Shown here piece by piece: positions 44,110 through 53,359 of a stretch of DNA of 64,000 nucleotides; within the stretch, counting starts at the first letter, position 1; each line of letters begins with the position of its first letter. Below the pieces are notes generated by a model that was not told the DNA's origin, searched no databases, and worked only from the letters and a program-made list of their open reading frames with translations. Source of the stretch: Rhizobium pisi (GTDB lineage Bacteria; Pseudomonadota; Alphaproteobacteria; Rhizobiales; Rhizobiaceae); contig NZ_RJJT01000025.1 in assembly GCF_003938655.1 (NCBI RefSeq), positions 1-64,000 on the forward strand, in the 5' to 3' direction. The position numbers and the translations under genes were made by a program.

Positions 44110-45018
44110 TCACGAAGGCTCCAACGCGTGCCGAAGAGCCTTTGAAAGGTGCGCAACAAGTGCCTTTACTTTTGCATTGATATGCCGATTGGCAGGAAAA
44201 ACAGCGTTGATCTCTAGTTTGGCGGTCACCCAATCGTCCAATATCTGGACCAGTTGACCGTCACGAAGCTCGTCAGCTACCAAATAACGAGGCAGTAGGG
44301 TTATACCTGCGCCCCGTATCGCTGCTTCTTTCAGTCCAATGCTATCGTTCGCTTCGATCCGAGGCGGGATCGAAACTTTCTCGTGCTGTTCAGATTTTTG
44401 AAAGTGCCATTCCCTGCCCCAACGCAAAGGGGAAAAATGGAGAAGGCGATGATCTAGAAGATCGGTCGGCACGACAATGTCAGGTCGATCTTTGAGATAG
44501 CCGGGAGAAGCGCAGACCACCAAGCTCGTCGACGCGAGCCGACGTACGATTAAGCTCTGCTCATTGGCGATTGTACTCCGAACGGCCAAATCCATCCCGC
44601 GTTCAACCAGATCGACAGGCTCGAGCGAGAAGTCCATAAAAATGTCGATGTCAGGATAAAGCTGAGAAAATTCGGCAACGGCGCCCGATAGATACCTTTG
44701 CCCGAGATCAGGTGAGACAGAGAGCCGGATTTGCCCTGACGTCCCGTCGTGCAGAGCCTTTGCATTGATTTCAGCCTTATTTACCTGTCCAAGCAGGTCA
44801 CCAAGGGACTGCCGATAGGTGTCACCCGCTTCAGTGAGAGCCACGCTCCTGGTGTTCCTCTGGAAGAGGCGTACACCCAATCGCTTCTCCAGCTCCTGCA
44901 GCTGCACACTGACCGTCGCCTTTGACATGCCAAGCTGCTCGGCGGCCCGCGAGAAATTGAGTGTTTCGGCAACCTTCAGAAATACGGAAACACCGGCGAG
45001 AGGATCGAGTGACTTCAT
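44110..45018 (-). CDS. LysR-family transcriptional regulator
   Basis: This 302-residue regulator begins with the LysR winged helix (MKSLDPLAGVSVFLKVAET, then LNFSRAAEQLGMSKATVSVQ and LEKRLGVRLFQRNTRSVALT) and has a periplasmic-binding-like effector domain. The ATG at 45018 places the domain in register; the frame extends upstream to 45102. It lies just downstream of the molybdenum hydroxylase operon, same strand, 85 bases after the MoeA-like gene, and is the likely regulator of that operon. The effector is not known. Confidence 0.88.
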   Translation of the reverse strand: MKSLDPLAGVSVFLKVAETLNFSRAAEQLGMSKATVSVQLQELEKRLGVRLFQRNTRSVALTEAGDTYRQSLGDLLGQVNKAEINAKALHDGTSGQIRLSVSPDLGQRYLSGAVAEFSQLYPDIDIFMDFSLEPVDLVERGMDLAVRSTIANEQSLIVRRLASTSLVVCASPGYLKDRPDIVVPTDLLDHRLLHFSPLRWGREWHFQKSEQHEKVSIPPRIEANDSIGLKEAAIRGAGITLLPRYLVADELRDGQLVQILDDWVTAKLEINAVFPANRHINAKVKALVAHLSKALRHALEPS

Positions 45019-45103
45019 AACGGACGAGTTTGATAGAAAGCCATTCGGTCTGGTACTCTCCTGGCCCGCGAGCGAATTGGCGAATCCCGTCGTGTCGCGC
45101 AAT

Positions 45104-46159
45104 TTAAGCGCTTACCGCCTCTTCATCCAGAAAATGAGCGCCCCGAGCTGGCTCTTCACGTAGTTGCGGGCGTGCCGAAATTTCCTTAAGCAAACCTCCT
45201 ACCCCCAGTCGACTGATATCCAAGCCATCGAGGTGATCGCCCGCGATCAACCTGTCCAGGACCCAATCCAGTCCGTTTTCCGACGAGCTGCGAGCGCAAC
45301 CAGGCGCACCGATCACAGGAATATCGCCGACTCTGCCGAGAACCAGGAGATTGCCTGGGTCCACAGGCATGCCAACGCGTTCGACCACACCACCTGCCAA
45401 ACGTATGGCTTCTGGAATTACGTCGTTTTTGTCGACAACGGCGGAAGCCCCAAAGACGACAATCATGTGGTCACTGGGCGGGCGCGTCTCGATCTCTACT
45501 CTCAACGCAGCGGCAACTGCCTCCGCGGAATGAGCCACCCGTGTTTCGGACAGAAGGAGGCTGTTCCTCTCCATGAGTCGACCACCAAGGATGCGAGCTG
45601 TCTTGCTCATCGTTTTTTCGGATAGGCTGGGCAACTGGGTGGCGACCAAGCTGGCCGTGTGGCGACGGAACGGCATGACCTTGATCATGCATCCTGTCTT
45701 GGCGACCGCTGCCGCAGCTTCGACAGCTAACCGTGGAACTGCGAGCGGGATGATCTTCACGGTGGCGATCATTTCTCCGGCCGTTACGGAGATGCGATCT
45801 GCCAAGGAAGCCAACGTGATGGCGTGGTCAATGCTGTTAAAGATGTCGACCAACTTTTTGTCGGCGACGAAAAGTCCATTTTCCTGGCTATAGAAGTTCA
45901 TCCGACCACCCACGGCCGGGGCAATGCTCATGTATTCTGCACCAATCGCCCTACTAACAAGATCTGCCGCACTCTCCTCGTCAACCTCATCGGGTTCGAT
46001 ACGGTGTGCCGTGACCAGTGAGATTCCCGAAGAGACCAGGAAACTTAGATTTTCCCGGGTAAGCTTGTGTCCCTTTTTAAAAGTTCTGCCTTCCGCACTG
46101 ACCTTGTGTGCCAGGATAGCTCCGAGAGCTGTTTTGGTTTCGATCATGCCGAACATCAA
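45104..46159 (-). CDS. Molybdopterin-binding (MoeA/MogA-domain) protein of a molybdenum hydroxylase cluster
   Basis: This 351-residue protein starts with a MoeA-like swivelling region (ALGAILAHKVSAEGRTFKKGHKL) and has a probable molybdopterin-binding fold near residues 165-330 (VVFGASAVVDKNDVIPEAI, VGMPVDPGNLLVLG, PVIGAPGCARS). This short form is common beside CoxL/XdhB-type enzymes. It probably acts in cofactor handling for the oxidase encoded upstream. Its ATG overlaps the XdhC C-domain stop (46156-46159). Confidence 0.8.
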   Translation of the reverse strand: MMFGMIETKTALGAILAHKVSAEGRTFKKGHKLTRENLSFLVSSGISLVTAHRIEPDEVDEESAADLVSRAIGAEYMSIAPAVGGRMNFYSQENGLFVADKKLVDIFNSIDHAITLASLADRISVTAGEMIATVKIIPLAVPRLAVEAAAAVAKTGCMIKVMPFRRHTASLVATQLPSLSEKTMSKTARILGGRLMERNSLLLSETRVAHSAEAVAAALRVEIETRPPSDHMIVVFGASAVVDKNDVIPEAIRLAGGVVERVGMPVDPGNLLVLGRVGDIPVIGAPGCARSSSENGLDWVLDRLIAGDHLDGLDISRLGVGGLLKEISARPQLREEPARGAHFLDEEAVSA

Positions 46160-46851
46160 ATCAGCTCCCTACCTACCCTGCCCGCCTGAAAAGCGATGAC
46201 TTCGGCGAGGATCGAGACAGCGATCTCCGCTGGCGAGCGAGCACCGATGTCCAAGCCAATGGGCGCTCGGATAGACAGCAGTTGCTCACGCGAGAATCCA
46301 TAACTTTGGAATCGATCAAGACGAGCAGCGTGTGTCTTTCTGCTTCCGAGAGCACCGACATAAAAGCAGCCGTGCGAGAGCGCAGCAACAATCGCCGGGT
46401 CATCGATTTTCGGATCGTGGGTGACCGCAATGACTGCAGTCGATCTATCGAGTTGAATGGCAGCGAACGCCTCCTCCGGCCAAAGCGAGTATATCGTCGC
46501 ACCGGGAAATCTTGCGGCGGAAGCAAACGCTTCACGAGGGTCGATGACTAGAACTTCCGAGCCTGTTGCAGATGCCATTGGGGCGAGGTGCTGGGTTATG
46601 TGGACGGCCCCGACGACTACGATGCGCCTTTTGGGCGCGTGAACTCTGAGAAAGTAGTTTTCCGTTCCCACCGAGACCCGGCGAGAGACCCCGTCATTCA
46701 AGGCGATCTCGATCTCAAAGCGCAGGGGATCGTTCTCTGGAATTCGATCCAGATGAAGAGTTTGGTTGCCCGATCTTAGGTCGACAATCTCGACAATCGG
46801 CGTTCGACTGGCCCTGAGCTTGTTTGTCTTTGCAAGTTCGGAGAATTGCAT
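46156..46851 (-). CDS. XdhC/CoxI-type protein, C-terminal Rossmann domain
   Basis: This 231-residue protein has the XdhC C-terminal NAD(P)-like fold: RIVVVGAVHITQHLAPMA, EVLVIDPREAFASAARFP and HGCFYVGALGSRKTHAARL, each typical of the family. XdhC binds the molybdenum cofactor, sulfurates it and inserts it into the hydroxylase. The N-terminal domain is encoded separately by the preceding gene, whose TGA overlaps this ATG by one base. I start at the ATG at 46851 because of that coupling; the frame is open further upstream. Confidence 0.87.
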   Translation of the reverse strand: MQFSELAKTNKLRASRTPIVEIVDLRSGNQTLHLDRIPENDPLRFEIEIALNDGVSRRVSVGTENYFLRVHAPKRRIVVVGAVHITQHLAPMASATGSEVLVIDPREAFASAARFPGATIYSLWPEEAFAAIQLDRSTAVIAVTHDPKIDDPAIVAALSHGCFYVGALGSRKTHAARLDRFQSYGFSREQLLSIRAPIGLDIGARSPAEIAVSILAEVIAFQAGRVGRELI

Positions 46852-47165
46852 CAGTCGACCCTCTCCACGTAGACTTCGATTCTGCCCCCGCATGAAAGGC
46901 CGACCCGCCACGCAGTTTCGTCTGCCACGCCGAAATCAAGAAGAGTGGGACGGCCGGTCTCAATCACCGACATCGCTTGAGTGATGACCTCGCCCTCAAC
47001 ACAGCCGCCCGAGACTGACCCCTCAAAGTTGCCGTCCTGATCGATAACCAAACAGCTGCCGACTGGTCTCGGTGCAGATCCCCATGTCTTCAAGACTGTC
47101 GCGACAGCAACCTGTCGGCCAGAAAGAAACCACTCCTCCGCCAATCGCAACGGATCCATTTCCAA
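46851..47165 (-). CDS. XdhC/CoxI-type protein, N-terminal domain
   Basis: This 104-residue protein is the usual XdhC N-terminal domain alone: FLSGRQVAVATVLKTWGSAP, RPVGSCLVIDQDGNFEGSVSGG (quoted in part), CVEGEVI and LSCGGRIEVYVE. In many bacteria it is fused to the Rossmann domain, which here is the next gene. It contains the Cys and Gly residues implicated in cofactor binding. It follows the molybdenum subunit gene after a terminator-like hairpin at 47193-47220. Confidence 0.87.
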   Translation of the reverse strand: MEMDPLRLAEEWFLSGRQVAVATVLKTWGSAPRPVGSCLVIDQDGNFEGSVSGGCVEGEVITQAMSVIETGRPTLLDFGVADETAWRVGLSCGGRIEVYVERVD

Positions 47166-47192
47166 TCTCCAGAAATTTCGTCGAGGGGTGTA

Positions 47193-47220
47193 GCAGGCCG
47201 CGCTTGAATGCGCGGCCTGC
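47193..47220. terminator. Hairpin between Mo-subunit and XdhC genes
   Basis: An 11-bp perfect stem (47193-47203 with 47210-47220) with a 6-base loop lies 13 bases past the Mo-subunit stop (minus strand). No strong T-run follows, so it may reduce rather than abolish readthrough into the maturation genes, giving less of them than of the enzyme. Confidence 0.55.
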
Positions 47221-47232
47221 AGTCTTGCCGCA

Positions 47233-49386
47233 CTAGGCTAGTGCCTCGGCAAGCGGCAAGGAGCGAATCCGCTTTCCTGTTGCCGCAAAGATCGCGTTGC
47301 CAAGTGCACCAGCTGCGGCGGCCGTTCCAGCCTCGCCGACACCTCCTGGCGCTTCGCCACTTTTGATCTGATAGACCTCGATCTTGGGTGCCTCGTTGAT
47401 ACGGAGTACCCGATAGGTGTCGAAGTTCGTCTGATCGACAGCACCGTCGGTGAAGGTGACCTGATTGAACATCGCGCTGCTCAGGCCAAAGATCACTCCG
47501 CCCTCCATCTGGGCGACAACGGTGTCTGGGTTGATCACAACGCCGCAATCAACCGCGATGACCGAGCGAACGAGGCGAACCTCCTTTTCGTCGGTGATCT
47601 CGATTTCCAGGATGTGCGCGAGATAGCTTCCAAAAGCCACTTGAAGGCTGATGCCCTTGCCCCTTCCCGGCGGCAATGCTTGACCCCAGCCTGCTTTCTC
47701 GGCAGCAAGGTTCAGTACCGCAAGTGCTCGCGGATTCTTCGTGAGCATCTTCCGGCGAAACTCAAGCGGGTCCTGCTTTGTCGCGGTCGCCATCTCATCC
47801 ACAAAGCTCTCGACTACAAAGAGATTGTGCGTTGCCCCGACACCTCTCCACCAGCTGGTGTTAACACCCGCTGGCTCGTCGCGAACATAATCCGCAAAAA
47901 CGGCCTCTTCATCGTAGGGGGTCTCCGACGCGCAATCGACGGCATCGGGATCGATGCCATTCTTGAACGCTGCTGGCGCCCACCGTGCGAAGATGGAGGA
48001 CCCCGTCACCCGATGCGTGCGGCCAATCATGCGGCCGTCCTTGTCGAGGCCTGCGGCCACCCGATCGTAGTAATATGGCCGGTAATAGTCGTGCGTCATG
48101 TCCTGTTCGCGCGTCCAGACCAGTTTGACCGGGTAGCGGGTGTCCTTCAGGAGTTTGGCCGCCAGCTCTATCGTGTCGACGTCCAAGCGGCGTCCAAACG
48201 CTCCACCCATCAGCTGATTGTTCACGGTGACTTTTTCGGGCGGTAGCCCTGTGATGTCCGCGACTGCCTTTTGTGTGCGGACAGGCACCTGTGTGCCTAC
48301 CCAGACCTCCGCCCGGTCGTCCTGAATATGCAGGGTGCAATTCAGGGGTTCCATCGGTGAATGCGATAGGAACGGCGAACGGTAAATCGCCGAAAGCTTT
48401 GTTGGGGCGTTTGCGATTACGTCAACCGCTTTATTTTCGTCACGGATGACGACCCCCGGCTGTTGCGATACCTGGTCCATCTTGGCGACAATAGTGTCCA
48501 CCGTGACGGCGCCGTTTTCACCCGCGTCCCATTCGATATTGAGGGCATCCAGGCCTTGCTTCGCCGCCCACATGTGTTCGCCGATCACCGCAACAGCGGC
48601 ATTATCGGCGGTCACGATGTCGAGGACACCTTTCACGGCGCGAGCCGCAGCTTCATTCATTTTTGTGAAACGGCCACCGGTCACCGGAGATATCGCCAGC
48701 GTCGCATATTTCATGCCGGGGACCCTGATATCCATACCGTAGACGACCGAACCGTTGACTTTGCCGGGAGTGTCGAGCCTCTTTGCTCGCGTTCCGATGA
48801 CTTTGAACTGAGACGGGTCCTTCAATGGAACGTCGGCTGGAACGGGCAGCTTTGCCGCCTCGGCCGCAATGTCATAGTAGGTCGACGATTGATTTGAAGC
48901 GTCGTGGTAGATCGTCCCCTCATGGACCCGACATTGCGCTGGATCGACCCGCCACTTGGCGGCCGCCGCTCCAACAAGCATGATACGCGCCGTAGCGGCT
49001 GCCTGCCGTAGCCGCATCCAGTCGGAACGAGTTGATGTCGATCCACCCGTCGCCTGGTCGTACAGGATGGGATCCATATATTTCGAAAGGTCCGGCGGAG
49101 CGGCTTCCACTTTCAACTGGTCAAGCCGAAGCTCTAGCTCCTCTGCCATCAACATCGCGCTGGATGTATAAATACCCTGCCCTACCTCCGTGTGTGGCAT
49201 GATCAGGGTGATCCCGTTTTCATCAATTTTCACGAAGGCATTGGGCGTGAAGGCGGCCTCTTCAGAGGAACTCGCTGGGCCGGTTGCTCGCCCCATCCGT
49301 GGCAGTTGAACCGCCAGCACAAGACCTCCGGTCGCCAGGACGGTACCTTTGAGGAAGCCGCGACGGGAATGAAGATTGTTGATCAT
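47233..49386 (-). CDS. Molybdenum hydroxylase large subunit (aldehyde dehydrogenase/IorB type)
   Basis: This 717-residue xanthine-oxidase-family large subunit has a Tat signal (SRRGFLKGTVLATGGL) and the molybdopterin domains, including LMGGAFGRRLDVD and the catalytic Glu in GVGEAGTAAAAGAL. With the separate 2Fe-2S and cytochrome c subunits it matches periplasmic aldehyde or N-heterocycle oxidoreductases. It oxidises the substrate using water and passes electrons through the iron-sulfur subunit to cytochrome c. The ATG at 49386 lies 11 bases after the 2Fe-2S stop. Confidence 0.9.
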   Translation of the reverse strand: MINNLHSRRGFLKGTVLATGGLVLAVQLPRMGRATGPASSSEEAAFTPNAFVKIDENGITLIMPHTEVGQGIYTSSAMLMAEELELRLDQLKVEAAPPDLSKYMDPILYDQATGGSTSTRSDWMRLRQAAATARIMLVGAAAAKWRVDPAQCRVHEGTIYHDASNQSSTYYDIAAEAAKLPVPADVPLKDPSQFKVIGTRAKRLDTPGKVNGSVVYGMDIRVPGMKYATLAISPVTGGRFTKMNEAAARAVKGVLDIVTADNAAVAVIGEHMWAAKQGLDALNIEWDAGENGAVTVDTIVAKMDQVSQQPGVVIRDENKAVDVIANAPTKLSAIYRSPFLSHSPMEPLNCTLHIQDDRAEVWVGTQVPVRTQKAVADITGLPPEKVTVNNQLMGGAFGRRLDVDTIELAAKLLKDTRYPVKLVWTREQDMTHDYYRPYYYDRVAAGLDKDGRMIGRTHRVTGSSIFARWAPAAFKNGIDPDAVDCASETPYDEEAVFADYVRDEPAGVNTSWWRGVGATHNLFVVESFVDEMATATKQDPLEFRRKMLTKNPRALAVLNLAAEKAGWGQALPPGRGKGISLQVAFGSYLAHILEIEITDEKEVRLVRSVIAVDCGVVINPDTVVAQMEGGVIFGLSSAMFNQVTFTDGAVDQTNFDTYRVLRINEAPKIEVYQIKSGEAPGGVGEAGTAAAAGALGNAIFAATGKRIRSLPLAEALA

Positions 49387-49397
49387 GTCAGTCCCCT

Positions 49398-49847
49398 CTA
49401 TGCCGCTGCAGTGTGGATCGCGTCGCGGATCCGGACATAAGTGCCACAACGGCAAATATTGCCTGCCATTGCCTCATCGATGTCCGAGTCTGTCGGCTTC
49501 GCATTGCTATTAAGAAGCGCCGTTGCCGACATGATCTGGCCGGACTGACAGTACCCGCACTGGACAACCTCCTTTTCGAGCCACGCTGTCTGGATTTTGC
49601 GCCCGTTTTCGGTCTCACCGACGCCCTCGATCGTGGTGATCTGTTGAGCATCGATCATATCCATGGTTGTCTGACAGGATCGAACTGCCATGTTGTCTAT
49701 CAGGACGGTACAGGCTCCGCATTGGGCGATGCCGCAGCCGTATTTGGTTCCGGTCATGCCGAGCACGTCTCTCAAAACCCAGAGCAGTGGCATGTCGTCC
49801 GGGACATCGACTTCATGTGTTTTGCCGTTGATGGTGATCGTCTTCAT
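49398..49847 (-). CDS. Molybdenum hydroxylase 2Fe-2S subunit (IorA type)
   Basis: This 149-residue protein carries two [2Fe-2S] clusters. A plant-ferredoxin-like site (YGCGIAQCGACTV plus a later Cys in VRSC) is near residues 37-59, and a C-terminal site (VQCGYCQSGQ and NICRCGTY) is near 95-137. It transfers electrons from the molybdenum cofactor to the cytochrome. It sits between the cytochrome c and large-subunit genes of the same operon. Confidence 0.92.
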   Translation of the reverse strand: MKTITINGKTHEVDVPDDMPLLWVLRDVLGMTGTKYGCGIAQCGACTVLIDNMAVRSCQTTMDMIDAQQITTIEGVGETENGRKIQTAWLEKEVVQCGYCQSGQIMSATALLNSNAKPTDSDIDEAMAGNICRCGTYVRIRDAIHTAAA

Positions 49848-49868
49848 TGGTCTAACCTTCCTGGGTCT

Positions 49869-50243
49869 CTATTGCGCTGTCAGTGTTTTCAGGTAGCTGA
49901 TGACATCTGCTCGATCCTGGTCTTTCGGGATTGATGCGCTCATGCGGGTCCCCTTGACCACGGCGGCTGGCGCTTTAAGGAAGGCGTCGAGAGTAGGCTC
50001 ATCCCAAGTGAGACCAGACCCCTTCAAAGCAGCGGAATAGTTGTACCCAGCGATGCTTCCAGCAGGGCGACCGACAACATTCAGAAGGCCCGGACCCACC
50101 TTGTTTTGCTCGGTCGTCGCGTGACAGGCACTACAGCGGGCAAAGACCTTTTTGCCCTTGTCTGGATCTCCATCGGCTTGGACCGACGAGGCCCCAAGCA
50201 CTGTCATTCCCACGGCAATCATGACGGCCTGCAACTTTTCCAT
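49869..50243 (-). CDS. Class-I cytochrome c (c2 type)
   Basis: This 124-residue protein has a Sec signal ending near VQA (about residues 1-23), one haem site CSACH near 37-41, NKVGPGLLNVVGRPAG and an axial Met near MSASIPKDQDR. It is a small soluble periplasmic cytochrome, probably the electron acceptor of the molybdenum hydroxylase encoded next. It is the first gene of that operon, 68 bases after the MFS gene. Confidence 0.9.
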   Translation of the reverse strand: MEKLQAVMIAVGMTVLGASSVQADGDPDKGKKVFARCSACHATTEQNKVGPGLLNVVGRPAGSIAGYNYSAALKGSGLTWDEPTLDAFLKAPAAVVKGTRMSASIPKDQDRADVISYLKTLTAQ

Positions 50244-50311
50244 GGTTCCTCCTTTGGAAAATCGGAATGCGAAAGGGGCAGCAATCTTGCCACCCTTGGT
50301 GAATTCGACTG

Positions 50312-51529
50312 TTAAGTGGCACTTCTAGGCTGCCTAATCCTCGCACTTGCGTAGGTAGCAATGAGAAGAGCGATACCTTCCCCAATCACGCCTGTGATGC
50401 CCAGGTCACCGACACCGCCCCGCGAAAGCACGACGGATCCGATGGCGCTGCCAACGGCAAAGCCCAGGTACATGAATGACGTGCTGAGTGAGACTGCGAT
50501 TGGGACTGCAGGCTGACCGACCTGAATCAAAGTGGCAATCTGTGCCGGATAGAACGCCCAGATCGCGATACCCCAAAAAGCAACCGCAATGACCGTCGGA
50601 ACAATGGCCTGATCGGGCGTCAGAACTCTTGCAAAGAAAATAAGCGAGACGAAAACTAACACCGCAAGGATCAGGCTTGCGGCGACGACCGGTCTTGCTC
50701 CCATCAGATCATTCAGGGTGCCACCAAGTACGATGCCGATTGCAGCGCCGATCCCCCATACCGAGACAACGGCGCTAATTCCATTTGGGCCAAGGCCATC
50801 GACCTGGTTCAGATACGGAGCGATGTAGGTCCAGACCGAATAGGTCCCGAGCGCCCAGAAGAAGATCACAGCCAGTTCCCGGAAGACCTGGGGTCGTTTA
50901 ACGATCGCGAGGCGCTCGGCGACCGACGCAATGCGCATTTCGGTGCCATCGGTACGAGGCAGCTTTGCAACCAGCGCGACCACTGCGATGATCGACAGGG
51001 CCGCGACGCCGAGGAAAGTAACCCGCCACCCAAGGGCGTTTCCTACGAGTGAGCCAATAGGCAGCCCGATTGCGATTGCTATAGTCAAACCACCGTTCAA
51101 GATGGCAAGGGCCCGTCCCCGTTTTTCTGGCACAACTAAGGCGCCCATCAACGCGTTGGCGTTCGGGGTGTAGAGTCCCGCCGCCATGGCCAATAGGACA
51201 CGAGCAGAAAAAATTCCCCAGTATCCTTGGGATGCCCAGGCCACCAAATTAGCCAGCGCGAAAGCCGCCATTGTCAGGACGAGCAGTCGTTTGCGGTCGA
51301 CCCGTCCAAACAGGATGGTTAGGAGCGGCGATGTGATCGCCAAGGTAAGGGTGAAGACGGTAACGAGGCTACCCAGTTCCGAAACCGGGAGTGAAAGATC
51401 CTCTCCCATTTCCGGCAGAAGGGGAACAATCATGAACCCCTCCGTGCCAATGGCAAAGGTGCCTAATGCCATAATGTAGGCTGGCGCGAGCGACTGACCT
51501 GCCGCGCGTTCGCTTGAAATAGAAGTCAT
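50312..51529 (-). CDS. MFS transporter, DHA1 family, paralogue
   Basis: This 405-residue protein has 12 membrane spans and opens with ALGTFAIGTEGFMIVPLLPE, like the exporter at 17673-18911. The loop after span 2 (FGRVDRKRLL) is the family's motif A region. It likely exports a small toxic compound. It lies 27 bases downstream of the exported alpha/beta-hydrolase gene and upstream of the cytochrome c gene, so all may be one transcript. Confidence 0.88.
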   Translation of the reverse strand: MTSISSERAAGQSLAPAYIMALGTFAIGTEGFMIVPLLPEMGEDLSLPVSELGSLVTVFTLTLAITSPLLTILFGRVDRKRLLVLTMAAFALANLVAWASQGYWGIFSARVLLAMAAGLYTPNANALMGALVVPEKRGRALAILNGGLTIAIAIGLPIGSLVGNALGWRVTFLGVAALSIIAVVALVAKLPRTDGTEMRIASVAERLAIVKRPQVFRELAVIFFWALGTYSVWTYIAPYLNQVDGLGPNGISAVVSVWGIGAAIGIVLGGTLNDLMGARPVVAASLILAVLVFVSLIFFARVLTPDQAIVPTVIAVAFWGIAIWAFYPAQIATLIQVGQPAVPIAVSLSTSFMYLGFAVGSAIGSVVLSRGGVGDLGITGVIGEGIALLIATYASARIRQPRSAT

Positions 51530-51556
51530 TTGGATCGCCTCTGCGCCAGCCAGCGG

Positions 51557-52513
51557 TTACGATGCTGCCTTGATGAAAGTCATCACGTCAGCATTGAACT
51601 TTTCAGCCTGCGTCTGAGCCAGACCGTGAGGCGCACCCGGATAGACCTTGAGTGTCGCATTCTTGACGATCTTTGCGCTCTTGAGGCCAGCTGCGGCGAT
51701 CGGCACGATCTGATCGTCGTCCCCATGAATGATGAGGGTCGGCTTGTCGATTTTCCTGAGATCGTCCGTGTAGTCGACCTCCGAAAATTCGCGAATGCAA
51801 TCGTATTCGCCCTTGATTCCGCCTTCCATTCCCATCAGCCAGAAGGTTTCACGGAGGCCTTCGTTGACCTTGGCGCCCTCGCGATTGAAGCCATAGAAAG
51901 GGATCGTCAGATCCTTGTAGAACTGCGAGCGATCGGTCGCAGTGCCCTTTCGGATGCCGTCGAAGGCTTCAATGGGAGTGCCTTCGGGATTGGCATCGGT
52001 TTTGAGCATGAGGGGCGGGACTGCGCCGACCAGCACCACTTTTGAAACTCGCTTCGTGCCGTGGCGGCCAATGTAATGTGCGACTTCGCCGCCACCGGTG
52101 GAGTGGCCGATCATGACCAAATCCTTCAGATCGAGATGCTCGATGACCTCAGCGAGGTCGTCGGCATACTGATCCATATTGTTACCGGTCCAGGGCTGAT
52201 CAGATTTTCCATGGCCACGACGGTCGTGAGCAATGACTCGGAAGCCATTCATGCCGAAATACAGCATCTGTGCGTCCCAGGCGTCACTCGAAAGTGGCCA
52301 GCCGTGCGAGAAAAGAATCGGCTGCCCCTTGCCCCAATCCTTGTAAGCGATTTTGGTACCGTCTTTCGTCGTGACAAAGTTCATGTACTGGTTTCCTTGT
52401 TTTGTTTTGACTGCAGCTTGAGTCTCGTGCGGCATGCCGACTGCAAATGAAGCGGTTACGGCGGCACCGGCCAGCAGCGTATGGCGGCGGCTGATGAGAA
52501 ATTCATTGGACAT
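51557..52513 (-). CDS. Tat-exported alpha/beta hydrolase (non-haem chloroperoxidase/perhydrolase type)
   Basis: This 318-residue protein has a twin-arginine signal (SRRHTLLAGAAVTASF). The mature part has HGWPLSSDAWD, GHSTGGGEVAHYIG with the nucleophile Ser, HGDDDQIVPI and PHGLAQT, a complete triad typical of the aryl-esterase/bromoperoxidase-like family. These enzymes hydrolyse esters or form peracids in the periplasm. The ATG at 52513 is preceded by a GAGAGGAAC-like site. The AraC-type regulator lies upstream on the same strand. Confidence 0.87.
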   Translation of the reverse strand: MSNEFLISRRHTLLAGAAVTASFAVGMPHETQAAVKTKQGNQYMNFVTTKDGTKIAYKDWGKGQPILFSHGWPLSSDAWDAQMLYFGMNGFRVIAHDRRGHGKSDQPWTGNNMDQYADDLAEVIEHLDLKDLVMIGHSTGGGEVAHYIGRHGTKRVSKVVLVGAVPPLMLKTDANPEGTPIEAFDGIRKGTATDRSQFYKDLTIPFYGFNREGAKVNEGLRETFWLMGMEGGIKGEYDCIREFSEVDYTDDLRKIDKPTLIIHGDDDQIVPIAAAGLKSAKIVKNATLKVYPGAPHGLAQTQAEKFNADVMTFIKAAS

Positions 52514-52548
52514 TTTCGTTCCTCTCGTCAGGAGATAAGCGCCTCTAA

Positions 52549-53118
52549 TCAGGCGTTTGCGGATGCGTGTACGTCTGCCGAGCCAAGGCGACGCCACGAA
52601 GCCGGAGTGTGTTGAGTGGTGCACTTGCCAGCGCTCAGGCGCCGCCATTTGAGCGGGGTGACACCAACCAGACGCTTGAACACCTTCGAGAGATGCGCTT
52701 GGTCACTCAGACCACACGCCTGGGCGATTTGGCTCAGCGGCTCATCGGTCGAAGAAATGAGATATTTCGCGGCATCAACGCGGCGGCTCAAAACGTAGTC
52801 GTAGGGCGAGCGGCCGAAGGAGACCTTGAAACCCTTCGAGAACCGGCTCGCGCTCAAGCGGACTTGGTCGCCCAGCTCCTGGACACGGATGCAGCCATCG
52901 ATGTTCTCATCGATATAGCGGACTACCTTGTTCTTCTGCCAATCGGAAAGGCCCGCAACGGTCTTGTGGGAATTCCGGCGGGGGCCGTGCGCCATGTCAG
53001 CGAGCCGAACACGACTTTCTGGACGGAGATCGATTGCGGTGTCCTGAGGTCCGAGACCCCAGACGCGTTCACCGCCCGGGCCTACGAGGAATGGTATGAA
53101 TGAAACCGTTCGTGTCAT
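52549..53118 (-). CDS. AraC-family transcriptional regulator
   Basis: This 189-residue regulator consists of a short N-terminal region of about 75 residues and the AraC double helix-turn-helix (VRYIDENIDGCIRVQELGDQ, quoted in part, then RLSASRFSKGFKVSFGRSPYDYV and IAQACGLSDQAHLSKVFKRL). AAGGA lies before the ATG at 53118. Lacking a cupin-like sensor domain, it may respond through an unknown partner. It is divergent from the degenerate SDR and lies upstream of the hydrolase-MFS genes, which it probably controls. Confidence 0.87.
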   Translation of the reverse strand: MTRTVSFIPFLVGPGGERVWGLGPQDTAIDLRPESRVRLADMAHGPRRNSHKTVAGLSDWQKNKVVRYIDENIDGCIRVQELGDQVRLSASRFSKGFKVSFGRSPYDYVLSRRVDAAKYLISSTDEPLSQIAQACGLSDQAHLSKVFKRLVGVTPLKWRRLSAGKCTTQHTPASWRRLGSADVHASANA

Positions 53119-53359
53119 GGCAGTGTCCTTTCTGCTTCGATGGCTGAAAGGTAGCTGCAGGCTGCCCCGTAACACGAGCTAAGCGATGTTAAGAGATGTT
53201 AGGGCGTTAACGACCCGGAGCGCGTTCCGTTAACAAGTCCGATTCGTGATCGCGGTAGCCCGCTACTTGAAGGTCCGCGTGGGCGCCCGATGGTACAATA
53301 ATCAGTTCCAGGGCGAGCCTATATGTGAAGCTAGGCGGATAGGGAGCTTCAAGCACCAA

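Noticed and set aside
47614..48246. 210-codon plus-strand frame inside the molybdenum subunit gene
   Set aside because: Antisense to conserved molybdopterin-binding sequence; no ribosome site or family.
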